This document shows, piece by piece, positions 34,641 through 43,574 of a stretch of 64,000 nucleotides of DNA. Origin of the DNA: Verrucomicrobiales bacterium (GTDB lineage Bacteria; Verrucomicrobiota; Verrucomicrobiia; Limisphaerales; J093); contig JACKPV010000026.1 of assembly GCA_024233305.1 (NCBI GenBank), positions 62,001 through 126,000 of the forward strand. The letters run 5' to 3'. The notes under the pieces are model-generated. The model was not told the DNA's origin. It made no database searches and saw only the letters and a list, made by a program, of their open reading frames with translations. The position numbers and the translations under genes are program-made. Within the stretch, counting starts at the first letter, position 1; each line of letters starts with the position of its first letter.

Positions 34641-37631
34641 GGGGCGGAACATCGGCTGCCGGCGGTCGCCGCCGGACTGGATGTAGGCCAGCAGATCCAG
34701 GACTTCCTCCGGATTCAGGGCGTTCAACAGCCCGGCGGGCATGAAGGAAACGGGATAAGGAAGCCGCTGTTTCACCGCGGTGAGCGGAGCGCTTTCCTTT
34801 TCCTCGGGGTTGCGCGGATCGTAAACCACGTGCAACCGGTCGCCTTCCTCGTAGGCGCGCCCGATCAAGGTCGTGCCATCCTGCAATTGCACCTGTTCAC
34901 TGCCGTACTGATCGGAGATGACCTTGGACGGCTCGACGATGTTCTCGACGAGATCGCGCAGGCTGAAGCGCGAACTGGCAGTCGTGAGGTCGGGACCGAT
35001 GCTGCCACCCTGACCGTCGAACCGGTGACACGACGCGCACGCCATCGCGTGAAACAGGTTCCGACCGCTCTCGAAATCCCGGTCATGCCAGCCGTCGGCG
35101 GCGAGGGCGACCACGTCATCGACAGCGTAATCCCGACCGGGTCCCTCGGGGGGCGTGTATTCGGTGAACGGCAGGTCCGGCGCGCGGCTGGACAGTTCAT
35201 CCAGCGCCTGCCGTTCGGTGGTGTCGGGCACGTTGCTCAAGGCTTCCTTGCGGAAGGTCTCAAGGAAGCCGCGAAAGCTGTTGCCCCCCTGCCAGGCGGC
35301 GGTGGTCGGGAACCAGCCGAAGAACGCGCGCCGCAACGCCGGCGTCCAGCCTTCCTTCGCCACCCGCAGGACGTAGGCATACGCGATCTGCTGTTGGTTC
35401 GGGCGGCTTTTCGAGGCTTTCGTGAACGCGTCTGCGTAGCCGGTGTTCCGGTCGAGCAGGGCATCGCTGGCGTAGGTCACATCCTCGTCCCGCGCCGTCA
35501 GGAAGAGTTGGAGCGTCTTCGGCACCGCCGTCGGAGAGTCCAAGGCGATGAGGGTCTTTGCGAGTTCGAGATTCAAATCCGCCGCGTTGGCCGGGAACAG
35601 CGCCTCGAGTCGCGCCACGGTCCGGGCGCGCGATTCCCCTTCGGGCTGTCCCAGCCGGATGATCACCAGCTGGTAGGCGCGGATCAGCGCCCGCCGGGCC
35701 GCCTCGTCCAGGGCGCCGACGTCGACGCTGTTCAACCGCTCCAGCAGCGGCGCCCGATGGCGGGTTTCACCGGACCGGGCCAGGGCGATGGCGGCTTCGA
35801 TAAGCGCGCGGGGGCGCTTTTCCTCAAGCGCTTTCGGCGCCCACCGGTCCAGCGGTTGGCGCTCGATGGCGATCCGGGCGGCGTAGCGAATCCACCGGTC
35901 CCGGTGGTCCAGCTGCGGCCAGGCCTGTTCGACGGCTTCCGGTCCCGTGCCGTCGCGGTGGAGGTACTCCATCCGGAGGCGGGTGAGGTGTTCGCGGGTG
36001 GGACGGCGCAATGGAGCCGGGTCCGTGCTTTCCGCGCCGACGTAGCTGACGCGATACACGGCGGACTGGGTGCGGCGTCCGCCGATGGCGAAATAAAGGG
36101 CGCCATCGTGCGGGTTGACCACCAGGTCGGTCAGGGGCAGCGGCTTGGCGCTGAGGAATTCCTCGCGTTCGGCCTTGTAACCCGCGCCCTGCGGCTGGAG
36201 GTGAATGGCGTACATGGTGCCGTAGGTCCAATCGTTGGCGAAGATCGCGTCCTGGTATTTCGCCGGAAACTTCGCGCCACGCCCGGACTCGAGTCCGGTG
36301 GGGCTGCCCGGTCCGATGTCGACCAGGGCGGGCAGGCTGTCCGGGTAGTAGGACGGCCATTTGCCGGAACCGGAACGCCAGCCGAATTCACTGCCGCTGG
36401 TCGCGAGGCAGATGCGCGTGGGCCGGTACCAGGGCAGCCCGGCGTCCCATTCCATGTCCGAGTCGTAGGTGATGATCTCGCCGTTGAAGTCGAACGCGAA
36501 ATCGTAGGCATTCCGGTAGCCGTTGCTGATCAACTCGAACGTCTTTCCGTCAGGATCGGTGCGACAGATGTAGCCGCCCGGCGCCAGGACACCGCGGGCG
36601 TGGCCGTTGGCGTCCCACAAGCGCGGGATGATCTGGTCCTCGTCCCAATGCCGCGGTGCCCGGGAGAGTTCCAGTCCCTGCGGGAGTTTGGTGTGGTTGC
36701 CGCAAACGATGTAGAGCGCGTTGTCCGGGCCGAGGACCACGGCGTGCGGTCCGTGCTCACCACCGCCCTCGATGCGCCGCAGCAGCTTTTCCTCGTCGAA
36801 CTGGCCGTCGCCATCCCGGTCCCACAACCGCCACAAGCCCTGGCGGCCACCTTGCTCGTTCACCATGACATAGAGGCTGTCGAACGCGTACAGCAGCCCG
36901 TGCGCGCCGCCCACCTTCGTTGCCAACCGCTCGACCGCGCCCGGTTGGTCCGATCCCACCGGCGACGGCGTCATGCGGTAGAGCCCGCCGTTCTGGTCGC
37001 AGGCGATCAGGCGTCCGCGGGGATCGATGGTCATGCTCACCCACGAGCCTTCATCGAGCTTGGGCACCACGTGGAGCAGTTCGACGCGAAAGCCGGGCAA
37101 CACCTGGATGTCCTTTGGCTGCACCACCAGCGGGCGGCCGCCACCAAGTCCGAACGGATCGCCCCAGGGATCGTCGCCGTACCGCCCAACTTCCGTCGCC
37201 GGCTTCCATTCGGTTTGACCCGGCAGCCGCGTCAACCACTGCGCGTCGCTCTCAAGCGTGAATTCACCGGTGGACGTGCGCACCTGAAGCCGGGCCAGAA
37301 AGCCCGCCACGCCGCCCTGATTGCGGGCTTCGGCTTCGATCAGGTTCGCGCCGGATTGCAGCCGGCTGGTGACGTCCGCCTTGCTGGGCGAGTTCCAATC
37401 GCGGTTGACCAGCACTTCCACGCCGTTGAGCGAGACGCGGGCGCCGTTGTCGCAGGTGACCAGCAGGGTGGCTTGGCGGACTTCACCGGTCACCTCGAAC
37501 GCCCGCCGCAGGCTGACCGCGTCCGCGTTCTTCGGATCCGACCAGATCCATGACCATTCGGCCCGGGCCGCGGCCGGACAAAGCAGGGTCACGAGCGCGA
37601 TTCCCCGGAACCAAGACTGAGCAATATGCAT
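34638..37631 (-). CDS. PVC-type heme-binding CxxCH / propeller protein
   Basis: A 997-residue exported protein. Start at 37631 gives MHIAQSWFRGIALVTLLCPA as a signal peptide. Residues about 25-160 are a beta-sandwich with a carbohydrate-binding-like look; about 185-560 form a beta-propeller (GFRVELLHVVPKLDEGSWVS through YRVSYVG) related to membrane-bound dehydrogenases; about 570-830 are helical HEAT-like; the C-terminus has one c-type heme site, FHAMACASCHRFDGQGG, with a distal PAGLLNALN-type end. This architecture is abundant in Planctomycetota and Verrucomicrobiota and thought to oxidise sugars or alcohols in the periplasm. The stop codon is fused to a decayed repeat terminus. Confidence 0.9.
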   Translation of the reverse strand: MHIAQSWFRGIALVTLLCPAAARAEWSWIWSDPKNADAVSLRRAFEVTGEVRQATLLVTCDNGARVSLNGVEVLVNRDWNSPSKADVTSRLQSGANLIEAEARNQGGVAGFLARLQVRTSTGEFTLESDAQWLTRLPGQTEWKPATEVGRYGDDPWGDPFGLGGGRPLVVQPKDIQVLPGFRVELLHVVPKLDEGSWVSMTIDPRGRLIACDQNGGLYRMTPSPVGSDQPGAVERLATKVGGAHGLLYAFDSLYVMVNEQGGRQGLWRLWDRDGDGQFDEEKLLRRIEGGGEHGPHAVVLGPDNALYIVCGNHTKLPQGLELSRAPRHWDEDQIIPRLWDANGHARGVLAPGGYICRTDPDGKTFELISNGYRNAYDFAFDFNGEIITYDSDMEWDAGLPWYRPTRICLATSGSEFGWRSGSGKWPSYYPDSLPALVDIGPGSPTGLESGRGAKFPAKYQDAIFANDWTYGTMYAIHLQPQGAGYKAEREEFLSAKPLPLTDLVVNPHDGALYFAIGGRRTQSAVYRVSYVGAESTDPAPLRRPTREHLTRLRMEYLHRDGTGPEAVEQAWPQLDHRDRWIRYAARIAIERQPLDRWAPKALEEKRPRALIEAAIALARSGETRHRAPLLERLNSVDVGALDEAARRALIRAYQLVIIRLGQPEGESRARTVARLEALFPANAADLNLELAKTLIALDSPTAVPKTLQLFLTARDEDVTYASDALLDRNTGYADAFTKASKSRPNQQQIAYAYVLRVAKEGWTPALRRAFFGWFPTTAAWQGGNSFRGFLETFRKEALSNVPDTTERQALDELSSRAPDLPFTEYTPPEGPGRDYAVDDVVALAADGWHDRDFESGRNLFHAMACASCHRFDGQGGSIGPDLTTASSRFSLRDLVENIVEPSKVISDQYGSEQVQLQDGTTLIGRAYEEGDRLHVVYDPRNPEEKESAPLTAVKQRLPYPVSFMPAGLLNALNPEEVLDLLAYIQSGGDRRQPMFRP

Positions 37632-37800
37632 GACGACGATTAGTCCACCGGGCAGCCGCGGCAAACGCAAGCCCGGAAACGCCCGCGCGCTCGGGGTCGG
37701 TTGGGGCGCGTATCGAGGGGGGCGGCGCACCGGGGACTGCGCGCCCTACCGGGGCGGGTCACTCGGTGAGCGCCGCCCCTGATAACCGAATCGATGCGGC

Positions 37801-37998
37801 TGAGCCGTATCGATTCCACCTGCGGTAGCCGCCGACGTGTAGTCGGCGCTGGAATCCAAGGGCTTACGCGGCCCCGCCGATTCCGACTGGCGGTCACGGT
37901 TTGGTGAATCGTCGCGCCCGGCGGCAGGCGGCCGTATTCCCACTGCATCATGCGCCGACTACACGGCGGCGGCTACGAATTACTGAATCGTCACGGCT
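37801..37998 (-). repeat. Dispersed repeat family 2, copy D, inverted
   Basis: A full-length copy in the opposite orientation to copies A to C, from TGAGCCGTATCGATTCCACC to ACTGAATCGTCACGGCTG. At its left it abuts another terminus (GAATCGATGCGGC, 37788-37800) facing the other way, so two ends meet. It occupies most of the gap between the cytochrome and sulfatase genes. Confidence 0.9.
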
Positions 37999-38044
37999 GG
38001 GGCTGGTCCGATGGGAGGGGGCGCGGGCGTGGGCCGGCGGTGGG

Positions 38045-39826
38045 TCAACGGCGTTCGAGAATCACTTGATACGGCTGGTCGGTTTCCGCGCCGCGGCGGA
38101 TTTCGACGCTCAGTTCAAAGTCACCGCGGGGAATGCGCAGCGCCGGCAGTTCGGCATGATCGGCGGCTTCCTCGAGGGTCAGGGAGGCGGTGGCGCGGCC
38201 GGCATGCACGGTGATTTGCGCCGGTTGAACGGGTTCCGGCCAGCGCAAGGTCACCTGGTAGGTCGCGTCCCGCTCGGCCCGCAACAGCCACCGTCCGCCT
38301 TTGCCCCAACCGGTGGGTTCGTCCACGCGCCAGTCCTGCCACGTGAGCATGGTCGTCGGATCCTGGTCCGAGCCGATCACGATGCGCGGCGGCGCGAAGG
38401 TGTCGGATCGGGTGGCGGAGATGTCGGCGAACCAGTTGGTGTAGGCGGCGGAAAGGCGGCGCACGATCTCGGGTTGTGTGGCGGCTTGGTTGTTGGTTTC
38501 CCCCGGATCAGCGGGAACGTCGTACAGCTCGAACGGCGTCCCGGCGGGCATGGTTTCACGGCCGAATCCGGAGGGGTGAACCAGCTTCCAGCGCTGGCTG
38601 CGCACGGCAATGTTGTGGGTGGGAACCGGCCGGTCGCCGCGATGCGCTTGCAGGATCAACGTGCGGTCCGGCCACGTCGCCGCGCGTCCCTCGAGCAACG
38701 GGAGCAGACTGCGTCCGTCGAGCCGCACACCTTCCGGCGTCGGCACGCCTGCCGCCTCGAGCAAAGTGGGCATCACGTCGATGTGGGCTGCGATCCGGTC
38801 GCTGCGCGTCCCGGCTTTGAAACGGGCCGGCCAGCGGGCGAAGAACGGCGACCGAATCCCGCCGTCATGCACCTCGCTCTTCATTCCGCGCATCGGTCCG
38901 ACGTAGCGACGCCCGTCGGGGCCGTTGTCCACCATGTAGACCACCAGCGTGTCGTCCGCGCAGCCTTGCGCCCGCAGGAAGGCCATCAAGCGTCCCACGT
39001 TTTCGTCGATGTTCTCCTCCATGGCGAAGATGCGGGCGAGCGTATCGGCGTTCTTCCACCCGAAGGTCAACACCGGGCCGAGGTCCTTCTGCTGGTATTT
39101 CTCGTACAACGCGACGGGCACATCGTGGAACGGCCCGTGCGGCGCGTTCGGCGCGAGGTAGGCGAAGAAGGGCCGTTGCGCACGCCGGGCTTCGCGCATG
39201 AACTCCATCGCCGCGTTGAAGTAAACGTCGGTGCAGTAGCCCTTGGTCTGGACCGGTTGATCGTTGTGGAACAGCACCGGGTCCGTGTAGCGGCGCCGGT
39301 TCTCGAGGGGTTCCGAAGGCTGCGCGAGGCCCCCGCCGCGCAGCACGAGCGCTTCCTCGAAACCCTGGTCATTCGGGCGCATCGGGTATTCGTCGCCCAA
39401 ATGCCATTTCCCGAAAATGCCCGTGGCATAGCCGGCGGCCCGCAGGACTTCGGCAACGGTCGTCTCCCCGGGCTCCATCATCGAGCGGCCCTTGAACGTG
39501 TCGAGCACCCGCGTCCGCAGGTTGTACCGACCGGTCATGAGGCAGGCGCGGGTGGGGGAGCATACCGGGCTGACGTAGAAGTTCAGCATCGACGCGCTCT
39601 CGCGGGCGAACGCGTCGATGTGCGGCGTCTCGAGCACGGGATTGCCCGTGATCCCCAGGTCGCCGTACCCCTGGTCGTCGGTCATGATCAGGATCAGGTT
39701 CGGGCGCGGTTCGGCGGCGGACAATCGCATCCACCCGCCGCCCCCGAGGGCGACCAGCAGGGCCAGCAAGGCGTCGAACCGAGGGCGTGCACGAGGAACA
39801 GGGCTCGGGGGGCGGGCGGGTTTCAT
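38045..39826 (-). CDS. Sulfatase (arylsulfatase A-like), exported
   Basis: A 593-residue protein beginning MKPARPPSPVPRARPRF with a hydrophobic segment at about 18-33 that ends near LSAAEP. The sulfatase signature VCSPTRACLMTGRY carries the Cys (about residue 89) converted to formylglycine. Metal-binding residues are in NLILIMTDDQGYGD and MVDNGPDG. The C-terminal domain (about 470-593) is a beta-rich extension common in planctomycetal/verrucomicrobial sulfatases. It removes sulfate esters from polysaccharides in the periplasm. The start at 39826 is preferred over 39871. No sulfatase-maturing enzyme gene is nearby. Confidence 0.92.
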   Translation of the reverse strand: MKPARPPSPVPRARPRFDALLALLVALGGGGWMRLSAAEPRPNLILIMTDDQGYGDLGITGNPVLETPHIDAFARESASMLNFYVSPVCSPTRACLMTGRYNLRTRVLDTFKGRSMMEPGETTVAEVLRAAGYATGIFGKWHLGDEYPMRPNDQGFEEALVLRGGGLAQPSEPLENRRRYTDPVLFHNDQPVQTKGYCTDVYFNAAMEFMREARRAQRPFFAYLAPNAPHGPFHDVPVALYEKYQQKDLGPVLTFGWKNADTLARIFAMEENIDENVGRLMAFLRAQGCADDTLVVYMVDNGPDGRRYVGPMRGMKSEVHDGGIRSPFFARWPARFKAGTRSDRIAAHIDVMPTLLEAAGVPTPEGVRLDGRSLLPLLEGRAATWPDRTLILQAHRGDRPVPTHNIAVRSQRWKLVHPSGFGRETMPAGTPFELYDVPADPGETNNQAATQPEIVRRLSAAYTNWFADISATRSDTFAPPRIVIGSDQDPTTMLTWQDWRVDEPTGWGKGGRWLLRAERDATYQVTLRWPEPVQPAQITVHAGRATASLTLEEAADHAELPALRIPRGDFELSVEIRRGAETDQPYQVILERR

Positions 39827-39923
39827 GGGGTCGAGCCTACCGCCCGAGGCGCCCGCCGGGAAGCCTTTCACCCGGGGGTTCCGCCGCGCGGTGTTTCGGC
39901 CCGGACCGTTGCCGGCGCCGGCT

Positions 39924-40121
39924 AAGCCGTATCGATTCAGTCAAAGGACCGCGGATGGGCACGGATGCCACGGATGGGGCGCGGCGCTGCCGCCATGGCG
40001 GAGAGGGCGAGAAGACTCATAAAATGGTGAGCCCGAACCCAGGGCGAGCGATTCTGGTTTCCCTCAATATCAGTGCCCATCCGCGCCCATCCGTGGTGAA
40101 TCCAACTGCATGGTTACGGCT
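39924..40121 (+). repeat. Dispersed repeat family 1, copy B
   Basis: Near-identical to copy A and in the same orientation. Its right end, ATGGTTACGGCTA, overlaps the stop codon of the aldo/keto reductase gene (TAG read on the minus strand at 40122-40120), so the repeat begins at the gene's last bases. Confidence 0.9.
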
Positions 40122-41307
40122 ATGCCCCGCCCTGGCTCAACCGCGGTTTGGGTTTCTCGAAGAGCATTTGATGGGCCTCGCGGAGGATGCCGGGAATGCG
40201 GTCGGCGAACGGGCTGGCGGCCACCGCCTGGCGCAAGGCCGGTTCGTCGAAGTCGCGCGCCATCTGGCCGGGGAACCAGTGCTCGGCCTGACCGAGCAGG
40301 TTGTAACGCATCTTCCCCCAATCGACGAGGTCCAGGGCCTTCGCGTAGGTCCAAAGGCGCAGGATTTCGCGCACGTTGACCTCGCCGGGAAGGTCCACGT
40401 ATTCCGGCACGCCTTCCCACCATCCCTCGCACCAGTCGCGGCCGAGGGTTCGTTCGAGTTCGGCGCGCAGCCGCTGCTCGATGGGAGCGATGACTTCCGC
40501 CGCCCGATCCAGGTGTTCGAGGGCGGCGACGTGCTCGTCGAAGTCCGATGGCCGCGCCACGCCGCAGCTCAACGTGTGGACCTCCGGCCGCGCCAGGCAG
40601 TAGAGATCGTTGAACTGCATCGGCGTCAGGGGTTGGCAGAGTTCGACGACTTTGGGCGGCGGGTTGTAGAGTTTGCCGCCCTTGTCGTTGGGACTGATGA
40701 TGAACACCCCCATGTCCCGCGCGCGCGCCTCGGGGATGGCCGCCCGGTTCAGGTCGTTGACGAAGTACCAGTGCAGGTTGACGTAGTCGAACTGGTCGCT
40801 GCGGATCGCCTCGAGGATGAGGTCGGTGGTGGCGTGGGTCGAGAAACCGACGTGCCGGCAGCGGCCGTCGCGCTGGAGCTTGCGGGCGGCCTCGACGCAG
40901 CCGCCCGGGCGCAGGGACCAGTCGAGGAACTCGGCGTTGTTGATGCCGTGCAGGGCCAGGAGATCCACATACTCGAGCCGGAGATACGCCATCGACTTCT
41001 CGAACGTGCGGAGGAATTCCTCGGGATCGGCGGCGGGCGGCACTTTCGTCTGGACGATGAGCTGCTCCCGGGGCAGCCGCGGCAGGAGGTTGCCGAGCTG
41101 CATCTCGCTCGTGCCGTAGCCGCGGGCGGTCTCGATGTGGTGGATGCCCAATTCGAGCGCCCGTTCGATGCAGGCCTCGAGATTCGCCTGGCCGGCGGCG
41201 GGAATGGCCGAGGGATCCTGGTCCGTCCAGGCATGCTGGTAACGCATCCCGCCGCAGGAAATCACGGGCAACTCAAGCCCCGTCTTGCCAAACCGCCGAT
41301 ATCGCAT
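40120..41307 (-). CDS. Aldo/keto reductase family protein
   Basis: A 395-residue TIM-barrel oxidoreductase. Beginning MRYRRFGKTGLELPVISCGG, it has the active-site Tyr region ETARGYGTSEMQLG, the catalytic Lys in LIVQTKVPP and a His in DLLALHGINN, so the tetrad is plausible. The NADPH-binding loop is less clear. The C-terminal 100 residues (LGRDWCEGWWEGVPEYVDLP) are an extension with Cys residues found in a subgroup of large bacterial aldo/keto reductases, sometimes with an Fe-S tail. Cytoplasmic. Its stop codon coincides with a repeat family 1 end. Confidence 0.87.
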   Translation of the reverse strand: MRYRRFGKTGLELPVISCGGMRYQHAWTDQDPSAIPAAGQANLEACIERALELGIHHIETARGYGTSEMQLGNLLPRLPREQLIVQTKVPPAADPEEFLRTFEKSMAYLRLEYVDLLALHGINNAEFLDWSLRPGGCVEAARKLQRDGRCRHVGFSTHATTDLILEAIRSDQFDYVNLHWYFVNDLNRAAIPEARARDMGVFIISPNDKGGKLYNPPPKVVELCQPLTPMQFNDLYCLARPEVHTLSCGVARPSDFDEHVAALEHLDRAAEVIAPIEQRLRAELERTLGRDWCEGWWEGVPEYVDLPGEVNVREILRLWTYAKALDLVDWGKMRYNLLGQAEHWFPGQMARDFDEPALRQAVAASPFADRIPGILREAHQMLFEKPKPRLSQGGA

Positions 41308-41390
41308 GGGCCCAGCCTACGCCGGCCCCCGACCGGAACCAAGCAAATGGCGGCGCTGGGACGGCCCCGCAGGCGGCGCGGAAACGTCGC

Positions 41391-41436
41391 CAGGACCGGG
41401 CTCCCGAGGGCCCCAAAAGGGGGGAGCCCGGTCCTG
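41391..41436. other. Strong 15-bp perfect hairpin upstream of CRISPR array
   Basis: CAGGACCGGGCTCCC pairs perfectly with GGGAGCCCGGTCCTG, and the loop contains a second stem CCCC-AAAA-GGGG. It lies between the 5' end of the aldo/keto reductase gene and the first CRISPR repeat, so it is in the presumed leader. There is no T-run on either side, so it is not a classical terminator. Confidence 0.55.
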
Positions 41437-41581
41437 TGCAGTAAATCGCTTGGCCTGAGTCATTTGCGTCGACTTGGCGTCCGGAACCCGGCACGGCGAG
41501 GGCCTCCGGGGCGACAGAAAAATGGACCTTTGTCCTACAGGCCGGTTGACGCCCTGATGGCGAAGGGCTTACAAGGGGGCA

Positions 41582-42531
41582 GGCGGGAAACCGCTCAAAG
41601 CCGAAAGGCACTGAAGACGTTTTGGCGGTGGGGTTGTAGGCGGTGGACTGGTTGAGCGGCGGGAAACCGCTCAAAGCCGAAAGGCACTGAAGACGTCGAT
41701 TAGCCGGCGCAGGCGCTCGCTAAACGGGGTTTGGGCGGGAAACCGCTCAAAGCCGAAAGGCACTGAAGACCCGATCAAGCGCCTTGTGGGTGATCCGCTT
41801 GGCGAGCCAGGGCGGGAAACCGCTCAAAGCCGAAAGGCACTGAAGACAAGTTCCGTACGAACCTGAACAGCCCGTTCATACATGAGAGGCGGGAAACCGC
41901 TCAAAGCCGAAAGGCACTGAAGACACGTTGGCGACCCCCATGTCACCAACGTTCTTCGCCTCGGCGGGAAACCGCTCAAAGCCGAAAGGCACTGAAGACG
42001 CGGCCCCGCGTAAGCGGGGATGATTACCACTCCATCAAGGCGGGAAACCGCTCAAAGCCGAAAGGCACTGAAGACGGTGCGATGTGACCCTGGGGATGCT
42101 TGCTATTCACAAGCGGCGGGAAACCGCTCAAAGCCGAAAGGCACTGAAGACCCTGAAACGGGGACACCGTGGTGTAAGCCCCGGCTTCGATGGCGGGAAA
42201 CCGCTCAAAGCCGAAAGGCACTGAAGACGGAGCCCCACCCGTAAGGGCGTAACGCCCAAGTCACGGAGGCGGGAAACCGCTCAAAGCCGAAAGGCACTGA
42301 AGACCCCGCGATGGCCACCGCGATGGGCAGCCCGTAATCGTAGGGCGGGAAACCGCTCAAAGCCGAAAGGCACTGAAGACGCTTTGCAGGAGCTCTGTGT
42401 AATCAACGGTTGCGATCCAGGCGGGAAACCGCTCAAAGCCGAAAGGCACTGAAGACAAGACGACTTTACTCTTCCACTCCTCGGGAATGAGGTGGGCGGG
42501 AAACCGCTCAAAGCCGAAAGGCACTGAAGAC
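41582..42531 (+). CRISPR. CRISPR array, 13 repeats of 37 bp, 12 spacers
   Basis: Thirteen identical 37-bp repeats. The repeat starts GGCGGGAAACCGC (hairpin GCGG-GAAA-CCGC), then a TCAAA link, then GCCGAAAGGC (hairpin GCC-GAAA-GGC), then ACTGAAGAC. Repeats start at 41582, 41658, 41734, 41811, 41888, 41963, 42039, 42115, 42192, 42268, 42344, 42420 and 42495; spacers are 38-40 bp. A degenerate fourteenth repeat appears at 42571 (GGCGGAAGCCCCGGAAC) exactly 39 bp after the last, which marks the leader-distal end. Transcription on the plus strand is therefore likely, with the leader at about 41437-41581. No cas gene lies in the window, so the type cannot be assigned. Confidence 0.97.
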
Positions 42532-42570
42532 CCGACCTCATCGGCCGCTGTGAACGCCGGCTTGACCGTG

Positions 42571-42602
42571 GGCGGAAGCCCCGGAACGGAGTGATTTGAG
42601 GT
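42571..42602 (+). CRISPR. Degenerate terminal CRISPR repeat
   Basis: GGCGGAAGCCCCGGAACGGA followed by GTGATTTGAGG, set 39 bp after the last perfect repeat, which is the standard spacer length here. It retains the GGCGG start and a GAAG-type turn but has lost the rest. Its 13th spacer is 42532-42570. Confidence 0.5.
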
Positions 42603-42699
42603 GGAGGGTCGAGTGAGTGAGCGGAACTGCCATCGATATGGGTCCGGGAGGTGAGCGGGGGGCCGGATCTCGGGCGACGCGCAGGGGACACGCGCCCTG

Positions 42700-43516
42700 G
42701 TGCGCCTGTGAGGGCGTCCATATTGCGAGGTGAAAGTCCTCGTCAGGCGGTTCATTCACCCGCCCGTGACCGAAGGCTACTGCGTCGTGGCAACCCGGGG
42801 TGGAGAGCTTGCCGGAGGTGAACCATCGGTCCGCAACGAAGCCATGTGAACCTGATTCAGCCACGCCGAGCGGCGAGCCTGCCAGGGCTGTGCGAAGTCC
42901 AGGCCAAGACCCAAGTGGGAAGACCTCCCCCGGTCGACACCAGGCGACCGGGTCCTCTGGCTGGCGGTCCCCGGCAGACCAAAAGGTGGATGGAAGCAAA
43001 TGCCCGGACTGGCGCGGCGGGGTGGTTGAGGACGGAACGATGGGAAGCATGGGCGAAGCAAGCAGGGAGACCCTCGGGGCAGAACGGTGTTCATGGCCGC
43101 GAGGCCCGAAGAGCCGCCCGGCGGGAGTGAGAGCGTCCATAGTAGCGAGGAAGCGGGGTAACGCCCGGGGAGCGAAGGGGCGCAGGGAAGTGGAGACGGA
43201 ACGACCATGAGGAACGACGAACGGGAAGAACGACCGGGGATGGGGTCTGGGGCAACCCAGGCTAAACAAGCCGGAAAGGTCCGCGCCCCAGGGGGGTGGT
43301 GGATCGAACGTTCGGTATGGACGGACCGGATGCTAACGCGGCTCGCCCAAGGCGGGCCGACAACGCTGGTTTGCGGCGCAGGGCCTGTTGAGTCTGGAAC
43401 ACGGCTCGCGTGCTTACAGTCAGTCTCACCGAGATCCCACTGACCGGAGAGCCGTATGCGGGAAATCCGCCCGTACGGTTCGGAGGGAGGGGTGGCGCTA
43501 ATCCCGCCATCCCTAC
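42700..43516 (+). mobile_element. Group II intron, reduced (817 bp)
   Basis: The 5' end GTGCGCCTGTGAGGGCGTCC fits the GUGYG consensus, followed by a typical domain I start (TGCGAGGTGAAAGTCCTCG). Domain V at 43449-43481 begins GAGCCGTATGCGGGAAATCC and ends CGTACGGTTC, with the AGC catalytic triad. Domain VI is the stem around GGTGGCGCTAATCCCGCCAT, with the unpaired A in CTAAT as branch point; the 3' end is about 43516 (CCCTAC). The intron would normally carry a reverse transcriptase in domain IV, but only its first residues remain. The ribozyme core looks complete, so it might still splice if an intron protein is supplied in trans. Confidence 0.85.
43207..43443 (+). pseudogene. Group II intron reverse transcriptase, N-terminal remnant
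   Basis: The frame beginning MRNDEREERPGMGSGATQAK continues with APGGWWIERSVWTDRMLTRL. The SVWTDRMLxxL segment is typical of the N-terminus of bacterial group II intron-encoded proteins. After about 48 residues the similarity ends and the sequence passes towards domain V; the RT fingers-palm, maturase X and endonuclease domains are gone. Non-functional. Confidence 0.7.
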
Positions 43517-43574
43517 CTCTGTCCCGTGGCATCCGGGCCCATCCGCGGGCCATTGACTGAAGCGATCCGGCTCA
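43517..43574 (-). repeat. Dispersed repeat family 1, copy D (truncated)
   Basis: Only one end remains: GTGGCATCCGGGCCCATCC, then GCGGGCCATTGACTGAAGCG, then ATCCGGCTCA. It starts directly at the intron's 3' end, so the rest was lost. The outer terminus supplies the stop codon TGA (43574-43572) of the PEP-CTERM gene on the minus strand. Confidence 0.8.

Noticed and set aside
34539..37553. A 1004-residue open frame on the plus strand
   Set aside because: It lies antisense to the cytochrome/propeller gene, has no domain, and is explained by high GC in the third codon position of the real gene.
41391..41436. Rho-independent terminator
   Set aside because: No T-run follows the stem on either strand.
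41824..42755. Several minus-strand frames with the repeated peptide SVPFGFERFPA
   Set aside because: They are translations of the CRISPR repeats, not a repeat protein.
42532..43571. cas genes next to the array
   Set aside because: The flanks contain only a degenerate repeat, the group II intron and a repeat fragment; no Cas motif was found in the window.
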